Assembly (NCBI GenBank): GCA_951812715.1
Contig: OX638323.1
Span: 3,328,577 to 3,392,576, forward strand
Direction of reading: 5' to 3'
Length of the DNA: 64,000 bases
DNA from: an uncultured Pseudohongiella sp.
GTDB taxonomy: Bacteria; Pseudomonadota; Gammaproteobacteria; Pseudomonadales; Pseudohongiellaceae
This document shows, piece after piece, positions 45,001 through 51,019 of this stretch. A model generated the notes under the pieces. That model saw nothing but the letters and a program-made list of their open reading frames with translations. It did no database searches and had not been told where the DNA came from. Position numbers and translations under genes: made by a program. The first letter of the stretch is position 1. Each line of letters begins with the position of its first letter.

Positions 45001-46966
45001 CCATGTTCGCGTCGGCATTGTCGAATCCGCCGTCGCTGGCATCGTGCGCTATGGTAAAGGTCTCGTCGAAGCCATCGTCATCCGCGACGCCCGTCACCGT
45101 CACCGTCTGTGCGATGTCCCATTTGGAGGTGCCGGTGATGTCGAAAGTCAGCGTGGTGGGGCTCACGGTGGCCGCGCCGACATCGTCGCCGCTGTTGGAG
45201 CTGGTCTTTGATATGTCGACCGTCACGGTGGCGCTCGGCTCCGAGGACAGTTTCACCCTGTAGGTCTGCGTGCCGTCTTCGGCCACGGTCACCGCGGTGA
45301 TGGCGGCACCCTGATCATCCTCTAAGACAAGCTCGATCAGTTCGTCGTCGTTCACGGTGACGCCCATGTTCGCGTCGGCATTGTCGAATCCGCCGTCGCT
45401 GGCATCGTGCGCTATGGTAAAGGTCTCGTCGAAGCCATCGTCATCCGCGACGCCCGTCACCGTCACCGTCTGTGCGATGTCCCATTTGGAGGTGCCGGTG
45501 ATGTCGAAAGTCAGCGTGGTGGGGCTCACGGTAGCCGCGCCGACATCGTCGCCGCTGTTGGAGCTGGTCTTTGATATGTCGACCGTCACGGTGGCGCTCG
45601 GCTCCGAGGACAGTTTCACCCTGTAGGTCTGCGTGCCGTCTTCGGCCACGGTCACCGCGGTGATGGCGGCACCCTGATCATCCTCTAAGACAAGCTCGAT
45701 CAGTTCGTCGTCGTTCACGGTGACGCCCATGTTCGCGTCGGCATTGTCGAATCCGCCGTCGCTGGCATCGTGCGCTATGGTAAAGGTCTCGTCGAAGCCA
45801 TCGTCATCCGCGACGCCCGTCACCGTCACCGTCTGTGCGATGTCCCATTTGGAGGTGCCGGTGATGTCGAAAGTCAGCGTGGTGGGGCTCACGGTGGCCG
45901 CGCCGACATCGTCGCCGCTGTTGGAGCTGGTCTTTGATATGTCGACCGTCACGGTGGCGCTCGGCTCCGAGGACAGTTTCACCCTGTAGGTCTGCGTGCC
46001 GTCTTCGGCCACGGTCACCGCGGTGATGGCGGCACCCTGATCATCCTCTAAGACAAGCGCGATTGGGTCGTTGTCGATCACGGTGAACGCCACATCCGTG
46101 TTGATGGTAGTGACGTTGGTCCCGCCGCCGCTCACTTCATGCTTGATGGTCACATTTTCGTTGACGCCATCGGCATCCTGGGCGCCCGTCACCGTCACCG
46201 GCTGCGTGGTTCTCCAGTTGGTGGTGGTGAAGGTGAGCTTTTGAACTCCGTTGGCGTCGGCCGCCGGCTGCGTCACTTCGACCGCGCCGGTATCGGGGTT
46301 CGTTATGGTGACCGTTACGTCTGCGTCCGGCTTCGAGCCCAACCTCACGTTGTAATTGACGGAGCTGCCTTCGTTCAGCATCACCCCGCCAGCGGGAGTG
46401 ATGCCGGTGAAGTTGAGTTCGACTTCGTCGTCGTTCACGATGACAGGTAAATTATGGGATATATTAGTATCGTAGTAGTGGCGGAGTATAAAATAATAAT
46501 TGGCGCCATCAGCATCAGATGTATTTTTCACCGTCACCGTCACCGTCTGCGTGGTATTCCAGTCGGTGGTGGTGAAGGTCAGCGAGTTGGGATTCACGCT
46601 GACGCTGCCGTCAGTGATCTCAGAGTTATTGCTATGCGCTTCTATGTTGTAAGTCACGGCTGCGTTCGGCTGCGAGCTCAGTTTCACCGTGTAGGTGTCG
46701 ACAATATCATTGTTCGATTCGTCCACGGTTAAAGCATCAGTTACGAATATCGAACTGTAAGCAATATTGCTGCCTTCGAATACGGCCGATTGCGCCGCCG
46801 CCGGCACGGCAAACAGCAGCCCCATGGCAGCGAAGGCCCAGGACAGCCACATGCGTCGCCGGGCGGTCCGCCCGGAACTGGAAAACGAGTTCTTCTTAGA
46901 GCTATTGGCGTATCGAAAGAGCGAGGGAAGGGACATTAATTCGGGCAAGCAGGAATTCGTGCTCAA
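36086..46966 (-). CDS. Giant Calx-beta/Ig-repeat autotransporter adhesin
   Basis: This surface protein has 3626 residues. A signal peptide ends near residue 59 (MGLLFAVPAAAQ). Then come two diverged Calx-beta-type modules, 14 identical 121-residue modules (residues ~302-1995, each with LVLEDDQGAAITAV and TFTIAHDASDGGFDNADANM), several more diverged modules, one fibronectin-III domain (~2370-2470), seven Ig-like He_PIG repeats (PSFGDAAIPDQSY type), a Gly/Phe-rich linker and an autotransporter beta-barrel (~3225-3626) ending in LKLLKTF. It should be exported by Sec and displayed on the outer membrane as an adhesin. The start is TTG at 46964-46966, because AAAGGAG lies seven bases before it; the ATG ten codons later has no ribosome site. 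Confidence 0.88.
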   Translation of the reverse strand: MSTNSCLPELMSLPSLFRYANSSKKNSFSSSGRTARRRMWLSWAFAAMGLLFAVPAAAQSAVFEGSNIAYSSIFVTDALTVDESNNDIVDTYTVKLSSQPNAAVTYNIEAHSNNSEITDGSVSVNPNSLTFTTTDWNTTQTVTVTVKNTSDADGANYYFILRHYYDTNISHNLPVIVNDDEVELNFTGITPAGGVMLNEGSSVNYNVRLGSKPDADVTVTITNPDTGAVEVTQPAADANGVQKLTFTTTNWRTTQPVTVTGAQDADGVNENVTIKHEVSGGGTNVTTINTDVAFTVIDNDPIALVLEDDQGAAITAVTVAEDGTQTYRVKLSSEPSATVTVDISKTSSNSGDDVGAATVSPTTLTFDITGTSKWDIAQTVTVTGVADDDGFDETFTIAHDASDGGFDNADANMGVTVNDDELIELVLEDDQGAAITAVTVAEDGTQTYRVKLSSEPSATVTVDISKTSSNSGDDVGAATVSPTTLTFDITGTSKWDIAQTVTVTGVADDDGFDETFTIAHDASDGGFDNADANMGVTVNDDELIELVLEDDQGAAITAVTVAEDGTQTYRVKLSSEPSATVTVDISKTSSNSGDDVGAATVSPTTLTFDITGTSKWDIAQTVTVTGVADDDGFDETFTIAHDASDGGFDNADANMGVTVNDDELIELVLEDDQGAAITAVTVAEDGTQTYRVKLSSEPSATVTVDISKTSSNSGDDVGAATVSPTTLTFDITGTSKWDIAQTVTVTGVADDDGFDETFTIAHDASDGGFDNADANMGVTVNDDELIELVLEDDQGAAITAVTVAEDGTQTYRVKLSSEPSATVTVDISKTSSNSGDDVGAATVSPTTLTFDITGTSKWDIAQTVTVTGVADDDGFDETFTIAHDASDGGFDNADANMGVTVNDDELIELVLEDDQGAAITAVTVAEDGTQTYRVKLSSEPSATVTVDISKTSSNSGDDVGAATVSPTTLTFDITGTSKWDIAQTVTVTGVADDDGFDETFTIAHDASDGGFDNADANMGVTVNDDELIELVLEDDQGAAITAVTVAEDGTQTYRVKLSSEPSATVTVDISKTSSNSGDDVGAATVSPTTLTFDITGTSKWDIAQTVTVTGVADDDGFDETFTIAHDASDGGFDNADANMGVTVNDDELIELVLEDDQGAAITAVTVAEDGTQTYRVKLSSEPSATVTVDISKTSSNSGDDVGAATVSPTTLTFDITGTSKWDIAQTVTVTGVADDDGFDETFTIAHDASDGGFDNADANMGVTVNDDELIELVLEDDQGAAITAVTVAEDGTQTYRVKLSSEPSATVTVDISKTSSNSGDDVGAATVSPTTLTFDITGTSKWDIAQTVTVTGVADDDGFDETFTIAHDASDGGFDNADANMGVTVNDDELIELVLEDDQGAAITAVTVAEDGTQTYRVKLSSEPSATVTVDISKTSSNSGDDVGAATVSPTTLTFDITGTSKWDIAQTVTVTGVADDDGFDETFTIAHDASDGGFDNADANMGVTVNDDELIELVLEDDQGAAITAVTVAEDGTQTYRVKLSSEPSATVTVDISKTSSNSGDDVGAATVSPTTLTFDITGTSKWDIAQTVTVTGVADDDGFDETFTIAHDASDGGFDNADANMGVTVNDDELIELVLEDDQGAAITAVTVAEDGTQTYRVKLSSEPSATVTVDISKTSSNSGDDVGAATVSPTTLTFDITGTSKWDIAQTVTVTGVADDDGFDETFTIAHDASDGGFDNADANMGVTVNDDELIELVLEDDQGAAITAVTVAEDGTQTYRVKLSSEPSATVTVDISKTSSNSGDDVGAATVSPTTLTFDITGTSKWDIAQTVTVTGVADDDGFDETFTIAHDASDGGFDNADANMGVTVNDDELIELVLEDDQGAAITAVTVAEDGTQTYRVKLSSEPSATVTVDISKTSSNSGDDVGAATVSPTTLTFDITGTSKWDIAQTVTVTGVADDDGFDETFTIAHDASDGGFDNADANMGVTVNDDDPFTINLSPTSLTLNEGGTGAYDVWLNTQPTDLVTVTITTTSDTQAIDITSPKADGDGVQKLTFTAGNWSDRQTVTLVANEDNFTGDKRVTITHTSNSNDTGYVDLTGAVQVQIKDNDSEGIVFSAANNEVELDEGGAEVAYEVTLSSQPRGNVTVTIESGDAGAVSVSPVELTFASNDYNKPQNVTLSAVLDDDGANEDVDITHTARGGGYFVDAVLTAKVTDKDRGITLSPATLDLVKNGDAVSYAVKLNAAPNGVVTIALSSSDPGAVSVNPAELVFTEGNYKDSQNVTLTPVSDSDSAAESVTVSHTASGGGYNGVSADMTAKIIVADKPPTPTSFRVSVAAGAATLTWSSGGNGGSPIKYWEYVKKEGDGEFETEWTKIPDSGPDTVSYTLTGLTKGVTYQFKLRAVSAAGAGAESGESAPVTIGTPSFGDATIPDQSYTQNLAITQLILPPASGGDGTLTYALTPEPPAGLTFDTATRALSGTPAEPQESVTYAWTATDADGDEATLTFSIAIAVDKTPSFGDAAIPDQSYLQDSAITQLILPQATGGEGTLTYSLSPAPPAGLIFDTATRALSGTPTELQEATTYTWTVTDAGGREASLTFSIAIAEDKTPSFGDAAIPDQSYLQDSAITQLILPQATGGEGTLTYSLSPAPPAGLSLDAAARALSGTPAEPQEATTYAWTVTDADGREASLTFSIAIAADQKPSFGDAAIPDQSYVQDSAITQLVLPQATGGDGTLDYSLSPEAPPGLSFDAAARALSGTPAEPREVMTYTWTATDKDGDQASLTFTIEVERDQAPSFGDAVIPDQSYVQNSVIADLTLPEATDGNGTLTYALSPEPLPGLSFDAATRTLYGAPAELAEATAYTWTATDEDGDAAALTFTIEVEQDDAPSFDDAEIAAQSWKQNIPIEPLALPAASGGNGDLAYALTPEPPAGLSFDAAARALSGTPAEPLEETAYTWTATDADGDAVALTFTLTVEADLSPSFDGATVTDQRYELSVAIEPLTLPAASGGDGDLTYELSPEPPAGLTLDPARRTLSGTPVAGVAKQTYTWTVTDSDSTNPDSASLTFTIEVMAFKAADKAVLSDALAAQGRALLTGATTVIGERFRGGGAMASAGAGGDDSAGNQAVAAFDAVAGLLISTNPGNGPNMVSPSQPGFGGAMAHTSGAAFPATGFSRDANNQAPGAAAFPQAGFTGGAMGQMPGASFPQSGFSGSDPTAPARENDSTTSYLDRLLWGRSFAMPLTTGAEGEDQREWTLWGAGDLQNFQGTPDSGRYDGELRSVYVGADTLLSERWLAGAALSLSQGELNYAANGGSSGQVDTDLTSVYPYIRGELSSGLEVWALGGFGRGEVVNELEESGLSMAIGAAGLRRSLAEWSGFKLSVVGGAGYVSLSTDTGDRLTDSLDANVQRVRLALEASGTGALAPYLQVGGLYDGGDGQTGAGVEAVAGLRYRGERLDFEARGRWLLSHAAQGYEEYGAMARLTLKSRADGAGLQLSLAPTWGAAGAGGSLLGGGEALLSGDAGAIPGMGSGLAVPGLGADGRSLSLTSEIGYGLLVSRLNGLLKPMVAYDRGASQNLTRFGLTYEYLRSEIRDDIDLRFGVSWQPARAEMEADYRLELKLLKTF
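40982..46063. repeat. 14 tandem 363-bp repeats, nearly identical
   Basis: Fourteen in-frame units of 363 bases lie within the autotransporter gene. Units differ at two visible positions, both silent: GGTAGCC or GGTGGCC, and AGGTTTGCG or AGGTCTGCG on the plus strand. The encoded 121-residue modules are therefore the same. Reading from low coordinates, units 1-4 and 11-14 carry the same series of the two markers. This indicates recent block duplication or gene conversion. Confidence 0.93.
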
Positions 46967-47500
46967 TTTGAATCTCCTTTTAACATCGAGCGATGCTATG
47001 CCAGCGCAACGAAACTCAACATAATTCTATTTCAGGATTAGTTCGCGGATGCTATATCAAAACGGGCATTATATCCAAATACTGACGGCACGGCGGTTGA
47101 TCTGGCGGAAAGCAGGGGCGAGGCCTGGCTCGCCCGCTCAAGCGCGCCGCGTCAACCATTCGATGCAAACCCATCAAGAACTATTGATCCTATTGATCCA
47201 GTTTCATTAAATTCATAATTATAATTATATGTCAAATCGTTCGATGCCATTGCGTACGACGCCAGCGTCATGTCATCAACGCCTGGTTGCGAAGCGGCTG
47301 CATTTCTCCTCTGGATACGGCCAGGCGCGGATGTTGGTTCACATGCGAGTCGGCGGCAGCGCCGCTAGCGCCGCCGCCGACAACATTTGTAACTTTTTCC
47401 GCCTTGCCACGAAGTTCGCGCTGAATTAATCTCCTGTTGCGGTTTTTCCCGATATATCAACTGATTACTCCATTCGATATCGCTCTGATCCGAGGTGTAC
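46967..47500. other. Divergent intergenic region upstream of the autotransporter and DUF5916 genes
   Basis: No gene is supported here; a 66-codon frame at 47229-47429 lacks a ribosome site and family features. On the minus strand a perfect -10 hexamer TATAAT (47068-47073) lies about 100 bases before the autotransporter start, without a good -35. A GGGCGAG/CTCGCCC inverted repeat lies at 47116-47135. The 47200-47240 part is AT-rich. Confidence 0.45.
47068..47073 (-). promoter_or_regulatory. Candidate -10 element for the autotransporter gene
   Basis: The minus strand reads TATAAT inside GGATATAATGCC, 98 bases upstream of the TTG start. No matching -35 hexamer is seen at 17 bases, so the call rests on the -10 alone. 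Confidence 0.3.
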
Positions 47501-49759
47501 ATGAGCTTTGCCCACCATGGAGCCACGCTGGTCTCCGCGTTGCTTTTTCCGTTAATCAACCTGTTGGCTTCCGGCGCGCTGGCGCAAGAGCAGGAACCGG
47601 GCATCCGCTCGGCGCCTCCTTCGACAACGGCTTATCCGCTGGAGCGGCGCCCGGTTATCGACGGCGATGTCGCGGACGACGCCGCCTGGCAGGGCGTGAT
47701 GCCGGCCACCGGCTTCCGGCAGGTGCGGCCGGACGAGGGGCGGCCCGCGACCCAGCGCACCGAAGTGCGCGTGGGCTATACCGACGAGGCGCTGTACATC
47801 GGCCTGATCGCCTACGAGACCGATCCCTCCATGATCATAGTGACCGACAGCCGGCGCGATTCTTCCCTCGATCAGACCGATAGTTTCCGCGTCCTTATCG
47901 ACGGCATGCTCGACCGCCAGAACGGTTTCGTGTTCGGCACCAATCCCGCCGGCCTGCAATACGACGCCCAGGTCACCAACGAAGGCGCCGGCGGCTTTCG
48001 CGGCCCCGGCAGCGGATTCAACGTGAACTGGGACACGACCTGGGCAGTGAATTCGCGGATTCACGACTACGGCTGGAGCGCGGAAATGGAGATTCCTTTC
48101 TCCTCGCTGCGCTATGGCGACGGCGCCGAGCAGATCTGGGGCATCAATTTCCAGCGCAATATCCGCCATAACAACGAAATCGCGTATTGGGCGCCGCTTG
48201 AGCGCCAGTTCGACATCAATCGGGTTTCCGCGGCCGGGATTATCGACGGCATCCGCGTACCGAGTCAGCGCAACCTGCAATTCACCCCGTATGTGCTCGG
48301 TTCCGCCGAGCGCGGCGGCAGCATCGCTGCCGGCACGGTCGACCAACAGGAATTCGGCTTCGATTTCAAATATTCGATTACGCCCAGCCTGGTGCTCGAC
48401 GGCACCTACAACACCGATTTCGCCCAGGTCGAAGCCGACGAGTTGCAAGTGAATCTCGATCGTTTCAGCCTGTTCTTCCCCGAGAAGCGCCCATTCTTCC
48501 TGGAGAACGCCGGCCAGTTCTCGGTCGGCAATCCGCGCGAGGTGGAGTTGTTCTTCAGCCGCCGCATCGGCGTCGGCGCCGGCGGCGCGCGGTTGCCGAT
48601 CGACGGCGGCGCGCGGCTGACGGGCAAGATCGGCAACGACACCAATATCGGCCTGTTGCGCATGCGCACCGAAAGCATCGCTGGCCTGGTCTCCCAAAAC
48701 GACTTCTCCGTCGTCCGCCTCAATCAGGAACTCGGCAATCGCTCGACTGTCGGCATGATGTATATCGAGCGCGCCGGCGACGGTTCGGCCCAGGCTAATC
48801 CGAGCGAGGATTACAACCGCACCATGGCCGTGGACGGCCGCTGGGGCATCGGCGATACCACGCTGATCACCGGCTGGATGGCGCGGACCGACTCACCGCA
48901 TCTGAGCGGCCGCGACGCGGCGGGCGGCGTACGGGCTCAATATCAGGACGAAGCCTGGAATCTGAGTGGCGGATACTCGGAAGTGCGCGAGAATTTCAAT
49001 CCGGAAGTCGGTTTCCTGGCCCGCCGCGCATTTCGCAAGTGGGATGCCGGCTGGCGTTACAGCTATCGTCCACAGGACTGGTGGAACCTGCATGAATTGC
49101 GGCCGCACATGAATTATCGCGGCTATTGGGGTTTCGACGGTTTTCAGGAAACCGGCTATCTGCACGTCGACAATCACTGGGAATTCGAAAGCGGAATGGA
49201 AATCCACACCGGGATGAATTTCACCCTGGAAGGCGTGCGCGAACCCTTCGAGATCGTCGACGGCGTCTGGGTGCCGGCGGGCACCTACGAGCACAGCGAA
49301 ATTCAGCCGGTGTTCTGGACGAACCAGTCGGCGCCGTTAAGCATCAACGTTCGCGGCAATATCGGCGGATTTTTCGGCGGCGACCGGGCAACTACCGATA
49401 CTACCGTCCGATATCAACTCGACGAACGGTTCAGCACCGAAGTTTCCTGGAATCGCAGCGATATTTCGCTGCCGGTCGCCAATGGCGATTTCACCGTGAA
49501 TCTGGCGCGGGTACGTGTGTCTTACTCGTTTACGCCAAACATCTCGCTGCAGACTCTGGTGCAATACAACGATCGCGACGACGTTGTGGCGGCCAATGTG
49601 CGTTTCGCCTGGCTGCAATCGGCTAATGCGGGCCTGTACCTGGTCTATAACGAAGTCGATGAATTCAGCGGCCTGAATATGCCCAATTCCGGCTACGAGC
49701 CCGACAACGCCCGCCAGTTCATCCTCAAATACAGCCGTATCCTCGATATCTTCAACTAG
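47501..49759 (+). CDS. DUF5916 outer-membrane protein with CBM9-like domain
   Basis: This exported protein has 752 residues. A signal peptide (~residues 8-29, ending SGALAQ) precedes a CBM9-like beta-sandwich (residues ~45-225: PVIDGDVADDAAWQGVMPAT, then LYIGLIAYETDPS). The rest is the DUF5916 domain, rich in alternating strands (FSLFFPEKRPFFLENAGQFS and FFSRRIG are hallmarks), most likely an outer-membrane barrel ending ILKYSRILDIFN. The family is common in Gammaproteobacteria and Bacteroidota; its function is unknown. The start ATG at 47501 has GAGG five bases upstream; the GTG at 47495 overlaps that site. Confidence 0.88.
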   Translation: MSFAHHGATLVSALLFPLINLLASGALAQEQEPGIRSAPPSTTAYPLERRPVIDGDVADDAAWQGVMPATGFRQVRPDEGRPATQRTEVRVGYTDEALYIGLIAYETDPSMIIVTDSRRDSSLDQTDSFRVLIDGMLDRQNGFVFGTNPAGLQYDAQVTNEGAGGFRGPGSGFNVNWDTTWAVNSRIHDYGWSAEMEIPFSSLRYGDGAEQIWGINFQRNIRHNNEIAYWAPLERQFDINRVSAAGIIDGIRVPSQRNLQFTPYVLGSAERGGSIAAGTVDQQEFGFDFKYSITPSLVLDGTYNTDFAQVEADELQVNLDRFSLFFPEKRPFFLENAGQFSVGNPREVELFFSRRIGVGAGGARLPIDGGARLTGKIGNDTNIGLLRMRTESIAGLVSQNDFSVVRLNQELGNRSTVGMMYIERAGDGSAQANPSEDYNRTMAVDGRWGIGDTTLITGWMARTDSPHLSGRDAAGGVRAQYQDEAWNLSGGYSEVRENFNPEVGFLARRAFRKWDAGWRYSYRPQDWWNLHELRPHMNYRGYWGFDGFQETGYLHVDNHWEFESGMEIHTGMNFTLEGVREPFEIVDGVWVPAGTYEHSEIQPVFWTNQSAPLSINVRGNIGGFFGGDRATTDTTVRYQLDERFSTEVSWNRSDISLPVANGDFTVNLARVRVSYSFTPNISLQTLVQYNDRDDVVAANVRFAWLQSANAGLYLVYNEVDEFSGLNMPNSGYEPDNARQFILKYSRILDIFN

Positions 49760-50074
49760 TGCCGCATCGTGCGTCCCGTGTCGCGGCAGAGCGTCGGTCG
49801 CTTACCCTGTTCCCGGTCGCGGACCGTCTCTTGCGGCGCGTCAATGCGCCGGGCAAGCTCAACCTGGGTTCGTCCAGGCCGACGGCGCGCCCGGCGCGGC
49901 CGGCGCGCGTATCGGGCCATATCTCTCATGGCCTCTTCATCGCCCTCGCGTTACCGCGAAGCGATCTGCTCCTCGATGGCGCCGCGTTCTCCCGCCCCGA
50001 CCGTGACGCGCTTGGAGGCGGGCATGAATTCGTTTGCCAGCGGCGGGCCAAGACGGTACAGTAGCGCCGACCGC
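49760..50074. other. Intergenic region before the tRNA
   Basis: These 315 bases between the DUF5916 gene and tRNA-Arg are GC-rich and hold no supported gene. Open frames that run through the tRNA are shadows. The tRNA promoter should lie here, but I see no clear hexamers. Confidence 0.4.
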
Positions 50075-50151
50075 GCGCCTGTAGCTCAGCCGGATAGAGT
50101 AACTGGCTTCGAACCAGTTGGTCGGGAGTTCGAATCTCTCCAGGCGCGCCA
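50075..50151 (+). tRNA. tRNA-Arg (anticodon TCG)
   Basis: This is a 77-base cloverleaf. The acceptor stem is GCGCCTG/CAGGCGC with an encoded CCA (50149-50151). The D arm is in GTAGCTCAGCCGGATAGAG. The anticodon stem ACTGG/CCAGT encloses CTTCGAA, giving anticodon TCG, which reads CGA arginine codons. The T arm holds GTTCGAATC. The 5' half is very close to typical gammaproteobacterial tRNA-Arg. Confidence 0.95.
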
Positions 50152-50188
50152 AATTCTCAAGCGTCCTTGCCGCGGGCAACCGGATCGC

Positions 50189-50608
50189 TCAGCCATAGCG
50201 GCGCTTCATTTCCGCGACGGACTCGCGCAGGATTTCCTCGAGAACGTCCACATCGACATCGTCGAGCTTGTTCAGATACAGGCAGGACTTGCCGGTCCGG
50301 TGCTTGCCGAGCTTTGCCAGCAGCTCGCCGAAGTCGGCGAAGCCGGGCATTATGTAGACAGCCAGATTCTGCTTGCGCGGCGAAAAGCCGACCCGCGGCG
50401 AATCTCCTTCCCGGCCGCTCGCATACTTGTAATGATAGCTGCCGAACCCGACGATGCTGGAGCCCCACATCCTGGGCGGCTCGCGGGTTATCTCACCCAG
50501 CAGTTCGAGCAATCGTCCGGCGTCTTCCCTGCGCCGGGTATTTTCGATCGAGTCGATAAATGCGTTTACGTCTGTGTCGGTCTCGACTGTCTTGCGATTG
50601 TCGCTCAT
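50189..50608 (-). CDS. DUF1801 domain protein
   Basis: This is a small cytoplasmic protein of 139 residues with the DUF1801 (YdhG-like) fold. Its marks are a helical N-terminus (VNAFIDSIENTRRREDAGRL), the conserved core MWGSSIVGFGSYHYKYASGR, VGFSPRKQNLAVYIMPGF and LGKHRTGKSCLYLNKLDDVD near the end. Proteins of this family are structurally known but have no assigned role. The start is ATG 50606-50608. It lies 37 bases beyond the tRNA and on the opposite strand, and stands alone. Confidence 0.87.
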   Translation of the reverse strand: MSDNRKTVETDTDVNAFIDSIENTRRREDAGRLLELLGEITREPPRMWGSSIVGFGSYHYKYASGREGDSPRVGFSPRKQNLAVYIMPGFADFGELLAKLGKHRTGKSCLYLNKLDDVDVDVLEEILRESVAEMKRRYG

Positions 50609-51019
50609 CGAATCGATCGTTCCCGGACGGTTGTAAAACGATTATAGACAATACCAATCAGCGGCTGAACCGGAGGCTCGCGCTCGGCAGAGAATACACA
50701 AAGTGTCCGGAACGCGCTAAATCTCTTGCGCGGTGGACTCCGCGAACCTGGCGCCGGGGGAAACGGCGCGCCGAGCGACCTGCCGCGCGGCCGGGAAGTT
50801 GGCTCAATACCCGCTTAACCTTAGAGCGTATTGCTTCGACCGGGTTGGATGCGCGGTCGTTGATCCCGGCGCGAGGCGAGGGCGGCGCTTCCCGGCGGCA
50901 GCGCGACTACAACGGTCGAACTGGCCGTCCTGCGCGTTGCGTGGGCAAACTCGGCTCCGGCGCCACTGCCGGCGGGCGGCCGCATGACCGACAAGCGCCC
51001 GCCGGCGTTGGCAATGCGC
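50609..51019. other. Intergenic region between the DUF1801 and RTX genes
   Basis: These 411 bases follow the stop of the RTX gene and precede the DUF1801 start, both on the minus strand. Plus-strand frames of up to 187 codons cross it, but they lack start signals and recognisable features. I see no clear terminator. Confidence 0.4.

Noticed and set aside
41001..45989. Repeated 89-codon plus-strand frames, one in each 363-bp unit
   Set aside because: They arise from the antisense of the identical autotransporter modules and have no signals of their own.
40982..46063. Possible CRISPR-like array
   Set aside because: The units are contiguous 363-bp coding repeats without spacers and stay in frame with the autotransporter gene.
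49769..50647. 292-codon frame running through the tRNA gene
   Set aside because: It crosses tRNA-Arg and the DUF1801 gene and has no coding features.
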